DNA of 64,000 nt from Williamsia sp. 1135 (GTDB taxonomy: Bacteria > Actinomycetota > Actinomycetes > Mycobacteriales > Mycobacteriaceae), in NCBI RefSeq assembly GCF_002095395.1, contig NZ_MJEI01000105.1, positions 124,001 through 188,000 on the forward strand, written 5' to 3'. Position 1 is the stretch's first letter; the number at the start of each line of letters is the position of its first letter. A program made the translations under genes and the position numbers. This document shows positions 1 through 7,354 of the stretch, one piece after another. Below the pieces are notes generated by a model, which did not search any database, was not told the DNA's origin, and was given only the letters and a program-made list of their open reading frames with translations.

Positions 1-969
1 GCAGGTCCGCTCGTCGGCCTCCGCGCAGACATGGATGCGCTACCGATCGCCGAGCTGACGGGGCTTCCGTTCTCGTCCACCGTGGAGGGTGTCTCGCACG
101 CCTGTGGGCATGACGGGCACACCGCCATCCTCCTCGGCGTCGCCAAGGCACTGGCGTCCATGGGAGACCTGCCCATCGGTGTGCGATTGGTGTTCCAGGC
201 GGCCGAGGAAGTGATGCCCGGTGGGGCGCTCGATGCGGTGACAGCGGGTGTCACCAGGGGTGTCTCGCAGTTCTATGCGCTGCACTGCGACCCGAAGCTC
301 GAGGTGGGCAAGGTCGGACTGCGCGCAGGCCCGATCACCTCTGCCGCCGACCACGTCGAGGTGGTTCTGCATTCGCCTGGTGGGCACACCTCGCGGCCAC
401 ATCTGACTGCTGATCTGGTCTACGCCATGGGCACGGTGATCACCGGGCTGCCCGGTGTCTTGTCCCGCCGGATCGATCCGCGGACCAGCACTGTGATGGT
501 GTGGGGCGCGGCGAACGCCGGTGATGCACCCAACGCGATCCCGCAAGAGGGCCGTCTGCGCGGCACCGTCCGCACCGGGGACCACGCGACGTGGGCGTTG
601 CTGGAACCGCTGGTGCGCGAGATCATCGCGGGGTTGCTCGCGCCGCTGAGCGTTCGCTACGACCTCATCTACAAGCGCGGTGTGCCGCCGGTGGTCAACG
701 ATGCGGTGTCGACCGAACTACTCAGTCAGGCAATCGCTTCCGTGGGACCGAACGCGCTGGCGGACACCCCACAATCCGGTGGGGGTGAGGACTTCTCCTG
801 GTACCTCGAAAACGTCCCGGGAGCGATGGCGCGGTTGGGCGTGTGGAGCGGACACGGTCCGCAGGTCGATCTGCACCAACCGAACTTCGACCTCGACGAA
901 CGGGCGTTGGCCGTAGGGGTGAGGACCCTCGCCGGGGTCGTCTTGCAGGCGGGCCTACACGCCCGATAG
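1..969 (+). CDS. M20D family amidohydrolase (AmiA1-like), 5' partial
   Basis: Metal-dependent amidohydrolase of the hippurate hydrolase / N-acyl-amino-acid amidohydrolase type, expected to split an acyl amide in the cytoplasm. The gene enters from the left: the frame is open from base 1 and already reads the family motif GLRADMDALPI, so only the N-terminus is missing (322 residues visible). Visible motifs are HACGHDGH (metal ligands, about base 97-120), FQAAEE with the catalytic Glu, and the C-terminal GGGEDF and HQPNFDLDE blocks. It converges on the cyclotransferase-like gene with one base between the stop codons. The exact substrate cannot be read from the sequence. In M. tuberculosis the neighbours amiA1, Rv3304 and lpdA lie in the same order (from memory). 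Confidence 0.9.
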   Translation, partial: AGPLVGLRADMDALPIAELTGLPFSSTVEGVSHACGHDGHTAILLGVAKALASMGDLPIGVRLVFQAAEEVMPGGALDAVTAGVTRGVSQFYALHCDPKLEVGKVGLRAGPITSAADHVEVVLHSPGGHTSRPHLTADLVYAMGTVITGLPGVLSRRIDPRTSTVMVWGAANAGDAPNAIPQEGRLRGTVRTGDHATWALLEPLVREIIAGLLAPLSVRYDLIYKRGVPPVVNDAVSTELLSQAIASVGPNALADTPQSGGGEDFSWYLENVPGAMARLGVWSGHGPQVDLHQPNFDLDERALAVGVRTLAGVVLQAGLHAR

Positions 970-970
970 C

Positions 971-1459
971 TCAGGATTCCGCAGAGGGAGATTCCGGGCC
1001 GGGGCCGACGTTCCGGGATTCGCGGAGGCGAAGTTGGTGCACGTAGTCGTCCGGGGCTCCAGCGATTTCCGCTGCCTCGGCCATCACTCCGAGATACCGG
1101 GCCGAGGGCAGACCGCCCTCGAATGCGTCGAGCACGTACAGCCAGGCCAGGACCGGGCCGTTCGCGGTGTGGATGCGCGCACGGATCTTGCGGTGGATCT
1201 CGAGCTCGGATCCCTCCCAGCGGTCCAAGCTGCCCTCGTCGTCCTCGGTGACGTCGTAGAGCACCACGAAGACGCGGGCGTCGGGATCGTCTCGGTCTTC
1301 GGTGACCGTGGCAAGCGCACCTTCCCAGCCGATATCGCCGCCGCCGAAGGTCAGTCGCCATCCGTACAGCCACCCTGTTCCCGCCATCGGAGAGTGTGGA
1401 GCCCGCTCGAGCATCTGCTCGGGGTGCATGTTTGATCCGTACGCGGCATAAATCGGCAC
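971..1459 (-). CDS. Gamma-glutamylcyclotransferase-like protein (Rv3304-like)
   Basis: A 162-residue protein of the gamma-glutamylcyclotransferase fold. The family signature AAYGSNM lies at the N-terminus (residues 5-11) and an acidic segment with DRWEGSELE lies near the middle, where the catalytic Glu is expected. Known members turn gamma-glutamyl amines or amino acids into 5-oxoproline; the acceptor here is not known. The start is GTG at 1459. No Shine-Dalgarno sequence precedes it, but a TAGGCT hexamer lies at a distance that would fit a leaderless message. The stop lies one base from the stop of the convergent amidohydrolase. Confidence 0.75.
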   Translation of the reverse strand: MPIYAAYGSNMHPEQMLERAPHSPMAGTGWLYGWRLTFGGGDIGWEGALATVTEDRDDPDARVFVVLYDVTEDDEGSLDRWEGSELEIHRKIRARIHTANGPVLAWLYVLDAFEGGLPSARYLGVMAEAAEIAGAPDDYVHQLRLRESRNVGPGPESPSAES

Positions 1460-1587
1460 GGGAGGAGCCTAGATGGTCTGCTCCCCATCGGGAAAGTGGG
1501 AAGGGCGATCGACTAGATTCGACACGTGGCGACACCCCCGCCGACAGCCCATCAGGCCCATCCGACACCCCAGGGAGTTGACCTGAA

Positions 1588-3009
1588 ATGACAAAAATCG
1601 TGATCATCGGCGGAGGACCGGCCGGCTACGAAGCGGCCCTCGCCGCGGCCAGTTACGGCGCTGACATCACAGTGGTCGACAGCGACGGCATGGGCGGCGC
1701 CTGTGTGCTGTGGGACTGCGTCCCCTCGAAGACGTTCATCGCGTCGGCAGGGATCCGCACCGAGGTGCGCAGAGCTGTTGACCTGGGGATCAACCTGAAA
1801 TACGACGGCGCGCTGGTGTCGCTGCCGCAGATTCACGAACGCGTCCGGGACCTTGCTTTTGCGCAGTCCTCGGACATCCGGTCCAGGCTCCTCACCGAAG
1901 GCGTCCGGATCATTCACGGGCGCGGTCGGCTGACCGAACCCGAGGTCGGTTTCGCTGCCAGACACCGCGTGGTGGCCACCCCGTTCGAGCCGGACGGCAC
2001 CGATGGCCCGGAGGAGATTCTCGAGGCGGATGTGGCGTTGGTCGCCACCGGCGCGTCGCCGCGTGTCGTCCCCGGTGCCGAGCCGGACGGCGAGCGGATT
2101 CTGAACTGGCGTCAGATGTACGACCTGAGTGATTTCCCCGAGCATCTCGTCGTCGTCGGCTCCGGCGTGACGGGTGCCGAATTCGTGCACGCGTACACCG
2201 AGCTGGGTGTGCAGGTGACGATGGTGTCCAGTCGCGACCGGGTACTGCCCGGCGAAGACGAGGATGCGGCCTTGGTTCTCGAGGACGTGCTCGCCGAGCG
2301 TGGGGTCAAGCTCGTCAAACATGCCCGTGCCGACCGGGTCGAGCGGACCACCGACGGTGTGATCGTGCATCTTGCCGACGGGCGGACGGTCGAGGGCTCG
2401 CACTGTCTGATGACGGTCGGCTCTGTGCCGAACACCAATGGACTCGGCCTGGAAGCCGTGGGCATCGAATTGGCGCGCGGTGGATACCTGCAGGTGGACC
2501 GGGTGTCGCGGACATCGATCCCCGGGATCTACGCAGCCGGTGACTGCACGGGCTTGCTGCCGCTGGCGTCGGTTGCCGCGATGCAGGGACGTATCGCGAT
2601 GTACCACTCGCTCGGTGAGGGCGTGACCCCGATCAAGCTCAAGACAGTCGCGTCCGCGATCTTCACCCGGCCAGAGATCGCGACCGTCGGAGTGACCCAG
2701 GCGGCCATCGACTCCGGCGCGTATCCGGCGCGGACCGTGATGTTGCCGTTGGCGACCAACCCACGCGCCAAGATGAGTGGTCTGCGACGGGGATTCGTCA
2801 AGATCTTCTGCCGGCCTGCGACAGGTGTCGTCATCGGCGGAGTCGTGGTCGCGCCCAACGCGTCCGAACTGATTCTGCCCATCGCGTTGTCCGTGCAGAA
2901 CAAGCTGATGGTGAGCGACCTGGCGCAGACGTTCTCGGTGTACCCATCCCTGTCCGGATCGGTGACCGAGGCGGCCCGGCAACTGGTCCGGCACGACGAC
3001 CTGGACTGA
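1588..3009 (+). CDS. lpdA: NAD(P)H-quinone dehydrogenase, flavoprotein disulfide reductase family
   Basis: A 473-residue FAD enzyme of the pyridine nucleotide-disulfide reductase family, close in architecture to mycobacterial LpdA (Rv3303c), which reduces quinones rather than lipoamide. The FAD site IIGGGPAGYEA is at residues 6-17, the NAD(P) site VVGSGVTGAEF lies near residue 188, and the second FAD motif YAAGDCTG is in the C-terminal half. Two cysteines stand at the redox position (C39 and C44, CVLWDC then VPSK), but the C-terminal interface reads VYPSLSGSVTE and so lacks the His of the usual His-Glu pair. An AGGGAG ribosome site lies 10 bases before the ATG. The gene is followed by a nested palindrome. 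Confidence 0.88.
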   Translation: MTKIVIIGGGPAGYEAALAAASYGADITVVDSDGMGGACVLWDCVPSKTFIASAGIRTEVRRAVDLGINLKYDGALVSLPQIHERVRDLAFAQSSDIRSRLLTEGVRIIHGRGRLTEPEVGFAARHRVVATPFEPDGTDGPEEILEADVALVATGASPRVVPGAEPDGERILNWRQMYDLSDFPEHLVVVGSGVTGAEFVHAYTELGVQVTMVSSRDRVLPGEDEDAALVLEDVLAERGVKLVKHARADRVERTTDGVIVHLADGRTVEGSHCLMTVGSVPNTNGLGLEAVGIELARGGYLQVDRVSRTSIPGIYAAGDCTGLLPLASVAAMQGRIAMYHSLGEGVTPIKLKTVASAIFTRPEIATVGVTQAAIDSGAYPARTVMLPLATNPRAKMSGLRRGFVKIFCRPATGVVIGGVVVAPNASELILPIALSVQNKLMVSDLAQTFSVYPSLSGSVTEAARQLVRHDDLD

Positions 3010-3024
3010 CCTCGGGCCGACTAC

Positions 3025-3094
3025 AAATTCGCGCCACCTGCTGGCGTTCGCGCCGGGTGCAACCGGCGCGTACGCATGCAGGTGGCGCGAATTT
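3025..3094. repeat. Nested palindromic repeat, copy 1
   Basis: A 70-bp element with perfect 17-bp terminal arms (AAATTCGCGCCACCTGC at 3025-3041 and its reverse complement at 3078-3094). Inside is a second perfect hairpin, CGCGCCGG with GTGCAA loop and CCGGCGCG. It starts 15 bases after the lpdA stop. A diverged copy in the same orientation lies at 4448-4517, so the two copies flank the aminotransferase gene. It could work as a terminator hairpin or be a small dispersed repeat of the REP/MITE kind; the sequence does not decide. Confidence 0.85.
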
Positions 3095-3258
3095 CTCGGT
3101 CGGCTCTGTAGTCCCAACTAGTGGGATACCCATTTCATATTTCGAACAGCCGGGGTTAGCCTGCGTGTAGTAGCGGCGTACACCTGAGCCGTTGTTCGGT
3201 GACCACACTCATCACCTCCTGTCGTACATCTGTCGTCTTCTTCTGGAGTGTGGTTGTG

Positions 3259-4446
3259 ATGAAGCTCGATTCTGCATATGCGCCGTCTCACGCATTGACC
3301 AACGTCCGCGGCTCGGCCATCCGTGATCTGCTGAAACTGACCGAGCAGCCGGATGTCCTCAGTCTGGCCGGCGGTCTGCCTGCGACCGAACTGATTCCGG
3401 CGCAGCGGATCTCTGAGACCGCGGCGCGCGTGAGCGCCGATCCGGCTGCATTGCAGTACACGGTGAGCGCCGGCGTGCTGTCGTGTCGTGAGGTTGTGGC
3501 CGACTACGTCGGATCGTCAGATGTGGAGCGGGTGCTGCTGACGCATGGATCGCAGCAGGCGTTGTTCCTACTGGCGCACGCCCTGGTGAATCCTGGCGAC
3601 CTGGTTGTGGTCGATGACCCTGTGTACGTCGGCGCGTTGCAGGTCTTCCAGTCGGTGCGCGCTCGGATACGCGCATTACCGATCACCGCGCACGGTATCG
3701 ACGTCGAGTTGTTGCGCCAATGGCTCGAAGCCGGCGAACGGCCGCGGATCATCCATACGGTGAGCAACTTTCACAACCCAGCGGGTGTGTCGGCCTCCGG
3801 ACCGGCGCGAATCGAGTTGGCGCGTCTGGCGGATGAGTACGGCTTCCTGATCATCGAGGACGACCCGTACGGCCGACTCAGGTTCAGGGGCCAGGGCATT
3901 GAACCTATTGCTGCGCACAGTGATCGGGTGGTGTTGCTGGGTAGCGCCTCGAAGGTGTTGGCACCTGCGCTGCGGGTGGGATGGATGAGCGGCCCGCCCG
4001 ACGTGATCGGGTTGGTGGAACGCCTGCGGCAAGGTGCCGATCTGTGTGGCTCCACCTTCAGTCAGTTGGTTGTCGCGGAATTGCTGGGTGACCAGACGTG
4101 GTTCGCTGAACACGTCGGTGTCATTCGGCAGGAGTACGGTTCGCGGGCAGCGGCTTTGACGTCAGTGCTGCGAGGCACATTCGGCGAACGGGTGTCGTTC
4201 GCCGAGCCGGAAGGCGGGATGTTCTGTTGGGTGCGCATGCCTGGGGTCGACACGACTGAGTTGCTACCAAAGGCGGTCGATGCCGGAGTGGCTTACGTGC
4301 CCGGCGCTGCGTTTGGTGTGGAGGCTGATTTCGGCGACTGCCTACGGTTGAGCTTCGCAACGCTGACGCCGGAAGAGCTCGTCGAGGGTGTGCGTCGGCT
4401 GGCGGTCGCCGTCGCGGCTTCGAACCGAGAGGATTTGTCGCACTGA
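3259..4446 (+). CDS. PLP-dependent class I/II aminotransferase (LysN/2-aminoadipate type)
   Basis: Fold-type I aminotransferase of 395 residues, related to the catalytic half of MocR proteins and to LysN-type transaminases, but with no N-terminal helix-turn-helix. Visible sites are SLAGGLPATEL near the N-terminus, NFHNPAGVS (the NPxG cofactor loop), IIEDDPYGRLRF (the Asp that pairs with the pyridine nitrogen) and GSASKVLAPALRVGW, where the Lys would form the Schiff base. The amino donor is unknown. I chose ATG 3259, 11 bases after GGAG; an earlier in-frame start at 3199 would add an unconserved 20-residue leader. The stop lies one base before the second nested palindrome. A TCCCA-N5-TGGGA dyad at 3112-3126 may be an operator. 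Confidence 0.85.
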   Translation: MKLDSAYAPSHALTNVRGSAIRDLLKLTEQPDVLSLAGGLPATELIPAQRISETAARVSADPAALQYTVSAGVLSCREVVADYVGSSDVERVLLTHGSQQALFLLAHALVNPGDLVVVDDPVYVGALQVFQSVRARIRALPITAHGIDVELLRQWLEAGERPRIIHTVSNFHNPAGVSASGPARIELARLADEYGFLIIEDDPYGRLRFRGQGIEPIAAHSDRVVLLGSASKVLAPALRVGWMSGPPDVIGLVERLRQGADLCGSTFSQLVVAELLGDQTWFAEHVGVIRQEYGSRAAALTSVLRGTFGERVSFAEPEGGMFCWVRMPGVDTTELLPKAVDAGVAYVPGAAFGVEADFGDCLRLSFATLTPEELVEGVRRLAVAVAASNREDLSH

Positions 4447-4447
4447 C

Positions 4448-4517
4448 AAATTCGCGCCACCTGCGTACGTTCGCGCCGGTTGTAGGTGGCGCGTATGTGT
4501 GTAGGTGGCGCGAACTA
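4448..4517. repeat. Nested palindromic repeat, copy 2 (decayed)
   Basis: Second copy of the 70-bp element found at 3025-3094, in the same orientation. The left arm (4448-4464) is identical to that of copy 1. The right arm (4501-4517) matches at 14 of 17 positions, so the palindrome is decaying. The GTTCGCGCCGG and GGCGCGTA blocks inside are shared. It begins one base after the aminotransferase stop codon. Confidence 0.8.
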
Positions 4518-4543
4518 TGTGAACGGAATGACCCGAACAAACA

Positions 4544-4573
4544 TTCGACAGAACCGAAAAGTGTTGGTATGAT
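4544..4573 (+). promoter_or_regulatory. Putative sigma-70-type promoter of the HNH gene
   Basis: TTCGAC (4544-4549) and TATGAT (4568-4573) are separated by 18 bases, close to actinobacterial housekeeping promoter spacing. The predicted start would give a leader of about 30 bases with the GGGGGA ribosome site before the ATG at 4613. Called from sequence match only. Confidence 0.45.
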
Positions 4574-4612
4574 AGGAGGAAGCGTTCGATCGAGGGTCTG
4601 GGGGGACTTCGG

Positions 4613-6169
4613 ATGGCTGACTCTTCGTCTACTGATTCACCGGTTGTTCCTGTCCTGGTCGGTAAGTATCTCGAGCTGGAGGTGCTGCTGGCGGAGATTG
4701 CCGATGCCGGCTCGTCTGATCTTGATGACGTAGAAGTCAATGAGCTTGTGCGGGTGCATGAACGAATTTCCCGGAAGTTGGAGTTCGTTGGGCTTGATCG
4801 GCTGTTGGAGGTCTCGGATCGGTCGTCGTTCGTCAAGGCGGGGTATCCGTCGTTGTTCGGGTTCGCGCGCAAGGAGTTGCGGCTGAGCAAGGGCGCGACC
4901 GGTGAGCGGACGAGGGCGATGGAAGCGGTCGCGAAGTTCCATACCTTGCAGGGTGAGCAGTTGCCGGCGAAGTGCCCAGCGACGGCCCGCGCGTGGGCGG
5001 AGGGTGCGATCGGGTTTGCCCATGTCGGGGTGATTTTGGATGTGCGCAAGGAGATCCCATCGAAAGCCGGTCCGGATGTGTTCGATGTGGTCGACCAGTG
5101 GATGTCTGACGATGCCAGGGACAAAGACCCGACCGAGCTCAAAGAGTCGGGCCGCGACATCCTCGCGCGGGTCGATCCAGATGGGTCGTTGACCGATGAT
5201 GCCGATCGCGCCCGCAAACGCACGTTCACCAAAGGGTCGCAAGGTGTGGACTTCATGGCCACCGTCACCGGTCGGCTTGATCCGCAGACGTACGCGATGC
5301 TCGAGACGGTGATGGATGTGTGGGCGGCGCCGGGGATGAACAATCCGGCCGACCCGGACAGCCCATCGGGTGCGATAGATGACCCCGCCCAGGACGGGCA
5401 GTTGATCGAGGCCGCCGCCCAACGCGACACCCGCAGCCTCGGGCAGCGGCGCCACGACGCACTCAAAGCGATCCTGAAGACCATTCTCGAATGCAACCTG
5501 CTCGGAAAATCCCATCGAGGGTTGCCGGTGCGGATCATCGTCAACCTCACCAAGCAGCAACTCGAGGAGGCGGCGGGGGTCGCGACCACGGCGTCCGGGG
5601 TCGACATCCCCGTCAAGGATCTGCTGGATCTGGCGGCGCGATCGGACAAGTCGTTGGCGGTGTTCGAGAACCATTCGGCGGCGGTGCTGTACTTCGCGCG
5701 GGCCAAACGGGTCGCGCAACTCGAGCAGAGGTTGGCGATCATCGCCCGCGATCGGGGATGTAGCTTTTCGGGCTGCCGGATGCCCGCGACGTGGGCCGAG
5801 TTCCATCACGTGCTGGCGTGGATCGACGGTGGCCTGACCGATATCGACTCCCTGACCCCGGCCTGCGTGCCGCATCACCGGATGATCGGGCCCGGCAAAT
5901 GGGCGACAGTGATGATCACCGAGGGTCCGGACACAGGCCGGGTGGCGTGGATACCACCGGTCTACGTCGATCCGGAGCAAAAACCCCGGGTCAACCGGGC
6001 CCATCACGTCAACGAAACCATCGAAGCGACCTGGCTCGAGATCCTCGCCCAGCGCCAAGCGGCACTCGAAGAACGCGAAGACCAACTCCAACTCCCACCA
6101 CCGCCCACCCCGCCTGACGACGGCGGCAACGATGGTGGCAAGGCCGCCGACCCGCCTGACCAGGGCTGA
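4613..6169 (+). CDS. HNH endonuclease domain protein of the DUF222 / 13E12 repeat family
   Basis: A 518-residue protein with an N-terminal DUF222 region (about residues 20-350, mostly helical) and a C-terminal HNH nuclease motif near residues 380-430: GCSFSGCRMPA, then FHHVLAWIDGG and the closing VPHHRM. The family is present in many copies in Mycobacteriales and is named for the 13E12 repeats of M. tuberculosis. Its target is not established; it is often seen at variable loci. The tail beyond residue 490 is Pro/Asp/Gly-rich and low in complexity. ATG 4613 is preceded by GGGGGA at good spacing. It sits in the accessory islet between lpdA and glpK. Confidence 0.9.
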   Translation: MADSSSTDSPVVPVLVGKYLELEVLLAEIADAGSSDLDDVEVNELVRVHERISRKLEFVGLDRLLEVSDRSSFVKAGYPSLFGFARKELRLSKGATGERTRAMEAVAKFHTLQGEQLPAKCPATARAWAEGAIGFAHVGVILDVRKEIPSKAGPDVFDVVDQWMSDDARDKDPTELKESGRDILARVDPDGSLTDDADRARKRTFTKGSQGVDFMATVTGRLDPQTYAMLETVMDVWAAPGMNNPADPDSPSGAIDDPAQDGQLIEAAAQRDTRSLGQRRHDALKAILKTILECNLLGKSHRGLPVRIIVNLTKQQLEEAAGVATTASGVDIPVKDLLDLAARSDKSLAVFENHSAAVLYFARAKRVAQLEQRLAIIARDRGCSFSGCRMPATWAEFHHVLAWIDGGLTDIDSLTPACVPHHRMIGPGKWATVMITEGPDTGRVAWIPPVYVDPEQKPRVNRAHHVNETIEATWLEILAQRQAALEEREDQLQLPPPPTPPDDGGNDGGKAADPPDQG

Positions 6170-6329
6170 TAAAGCCCACCAGCACTGAGCACGGCATCAG
6201 AACGTTTCTGGTGTCGGGCTCAGTGCTGTCTGTTGGAACCGATCGCGATCCGCTAACGTCCTATCCCTGGCGAGGGGTCTGGTTTGAGGCCGGTCGCCGG
6301 TCAAACGAGGGTCAAGCGGAGGAGGGGTC

Positions 6330-6653
6330 GTGACGGATGAAGTGAAGTTCACCAACGAGCAGTGGGACGCGCTGGCTGAGGCGGCTGAGGTGTTTGCGGA
6401 GACACTCGTGACTGAGCGTGAAAAGCTCTCAAACGTGCTCCTGAAAAACTGGGCAGGTGAGTGCGAGGAGGGTCGTGGAACCATTAACAACTTGAGATTC
6501 CTACTAAATGGACTCGGGCAGGACTCCTTTGCTGGCGCGATTGAGTCTGAGTCTGCTTACCTACGGGGAATTGCGAACACTTGTCGATCTGCCAAAAACA
6601 ACCTCAGCGGTGTCGACCTCGGTAATGCTGGCGATCTCGGCAATGCATCGTAG
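6330..6653 (+). CDS. WXG100-like small protein
   Basis: A 107-residue, probably all-helical protein. It carries W41-A42-G43 in the middle of the chain, the position and length expected for WXG100 (ESAT-6-like) substrates of type VII secretion. The first half is rich in Ala/Glu helix (AEAAEVFAETLVTEREKL) and the second is a further helix after a short polar loop. I see no clear YxxxD/E secretion signal after the second helix. The GTG start is preceded by GGAGGAGGGG. The gene overlaps the next one by 11 bases, so the two are probably co-translated. Assignment rests on length and motif, so it is moderate. Confidence 0.6.
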   Translation: MTDEVKFTNEQWDALAEAAEVFAETLVTEREKLSNVLLKNWAGECEEGRGTINNLRFLLNGLGQDSFAGAIESESAYLRGIANTCRSAKNNLSGVDLGNAGDLGNAS

Positions 6654-7263
6654 GCTAGTCCTTGCGTTGGTGAGTTTGTCGACGCTTTTGATTTCGGCGT
6701 GCGTAGTTGACGAGAGCAATCCTGTTGCAGTTCCCGCTGCAAGTGATTCGACATCATTACCATCGCTCCCTAAGTTGGCGACGCCCGTTCCTCTGCCTTT
6801 TGATAATCCGTTCCCCGACCGTTGGAATAGTTCCAATGATGGGACTGCTTTCGAACCCTGCGTTGCGTACTCGCACGATGAATTGGATCGATTTGGGATC
6901 GATTCAGCAGAAATCGAAGATGCGGCGATAGTGAACGGTCAAGGAGTCCGTGGCTGCAGTTGGAGTATGGAAAATTGGTTTTCGCTAAGTAACCTAGTGA
7001 CCAATTCAAGCTCCCTGGAGGTCTACAAGAGAGGGATGGTCGAATATACCTGGCACCCAGACCTACATGTAGAAGGACGTGTGGTCGGCCTTTTCTCGAT
7101 ATCGCATGGCGGTTCCACGGACTGTTCGACTTATGTCCAGTCGTACTCGGCGGCGGTTGTCACGAACGTGGTCCCGTCAACCTCGGCGCAGGGAAAATCT
7201 GTCGACACATGCAAATTAGCTATAGATTTCACGCGCGCTTACATAGACAAAATTCCTGAGTGA
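6643..7263 (+). CDS. DUF3558-type secreted lipoprotein
   Basis: A 206-residue lipoprotein precursor. After MHRR comes a hydrophobic stretch ending in the lipobox LISAC, so the mature protein should be lipid-anchored at the outer face of the membrane. The body, with a conserved pattern of Cys residues (FEPC, RGCSW, DCST, DTCK), resembles DUF3558 lipoproteins common in Mycobacteriales, whose role is unknown. ATG 6643 is chosen because the signal peptide begins there; the frame is open further upstream inside the preceding gene. The gene is visibly AT-richer than the rest of the window, with many A/T-ending codons, which suggests acquisition from outside. Confidence 0.75.
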   Translation: MHRRLVLALVSLSTLLISACVVDESNPVAVPAASDSTSLPSLPKLATPVPLPFDNPFPDRWNSSNDGTAFEPCVAYSHDELDRFGIDSAEIEDAAIVNGQGVRGCSWSMENWFSLSNLVTNSSSLEVYKRGMVEYTWHPDLHVEGRVVGLFSISHGGSTDCSTYVQSYSAAVVTNVVPSTSAQGKSVDTCKLAIDFTRAYIDKIPE

Positions 7264-7354
7264 TGTCAGCCAGACCTCCAGGCGGCAAGTGTCATAGACT
7301 TCTGCGCAGCGAAGTGCTGGGGGAGGCACTGCCGGCGAGTACTTGGGGGACAGC

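Noticed and set aside
1552-3117. 521-codon open frame opposite lpdA
   Set aside because: Antisense shadow of a well-supported flavoprotein gene; no ribosome site or motif.
4613-6169. HNH/DUF222 gene as part of an insertion sequence or homing element
   Set aside because: No terminal inverted repeats, target-site duplication, transposase or intron structure was found around it.
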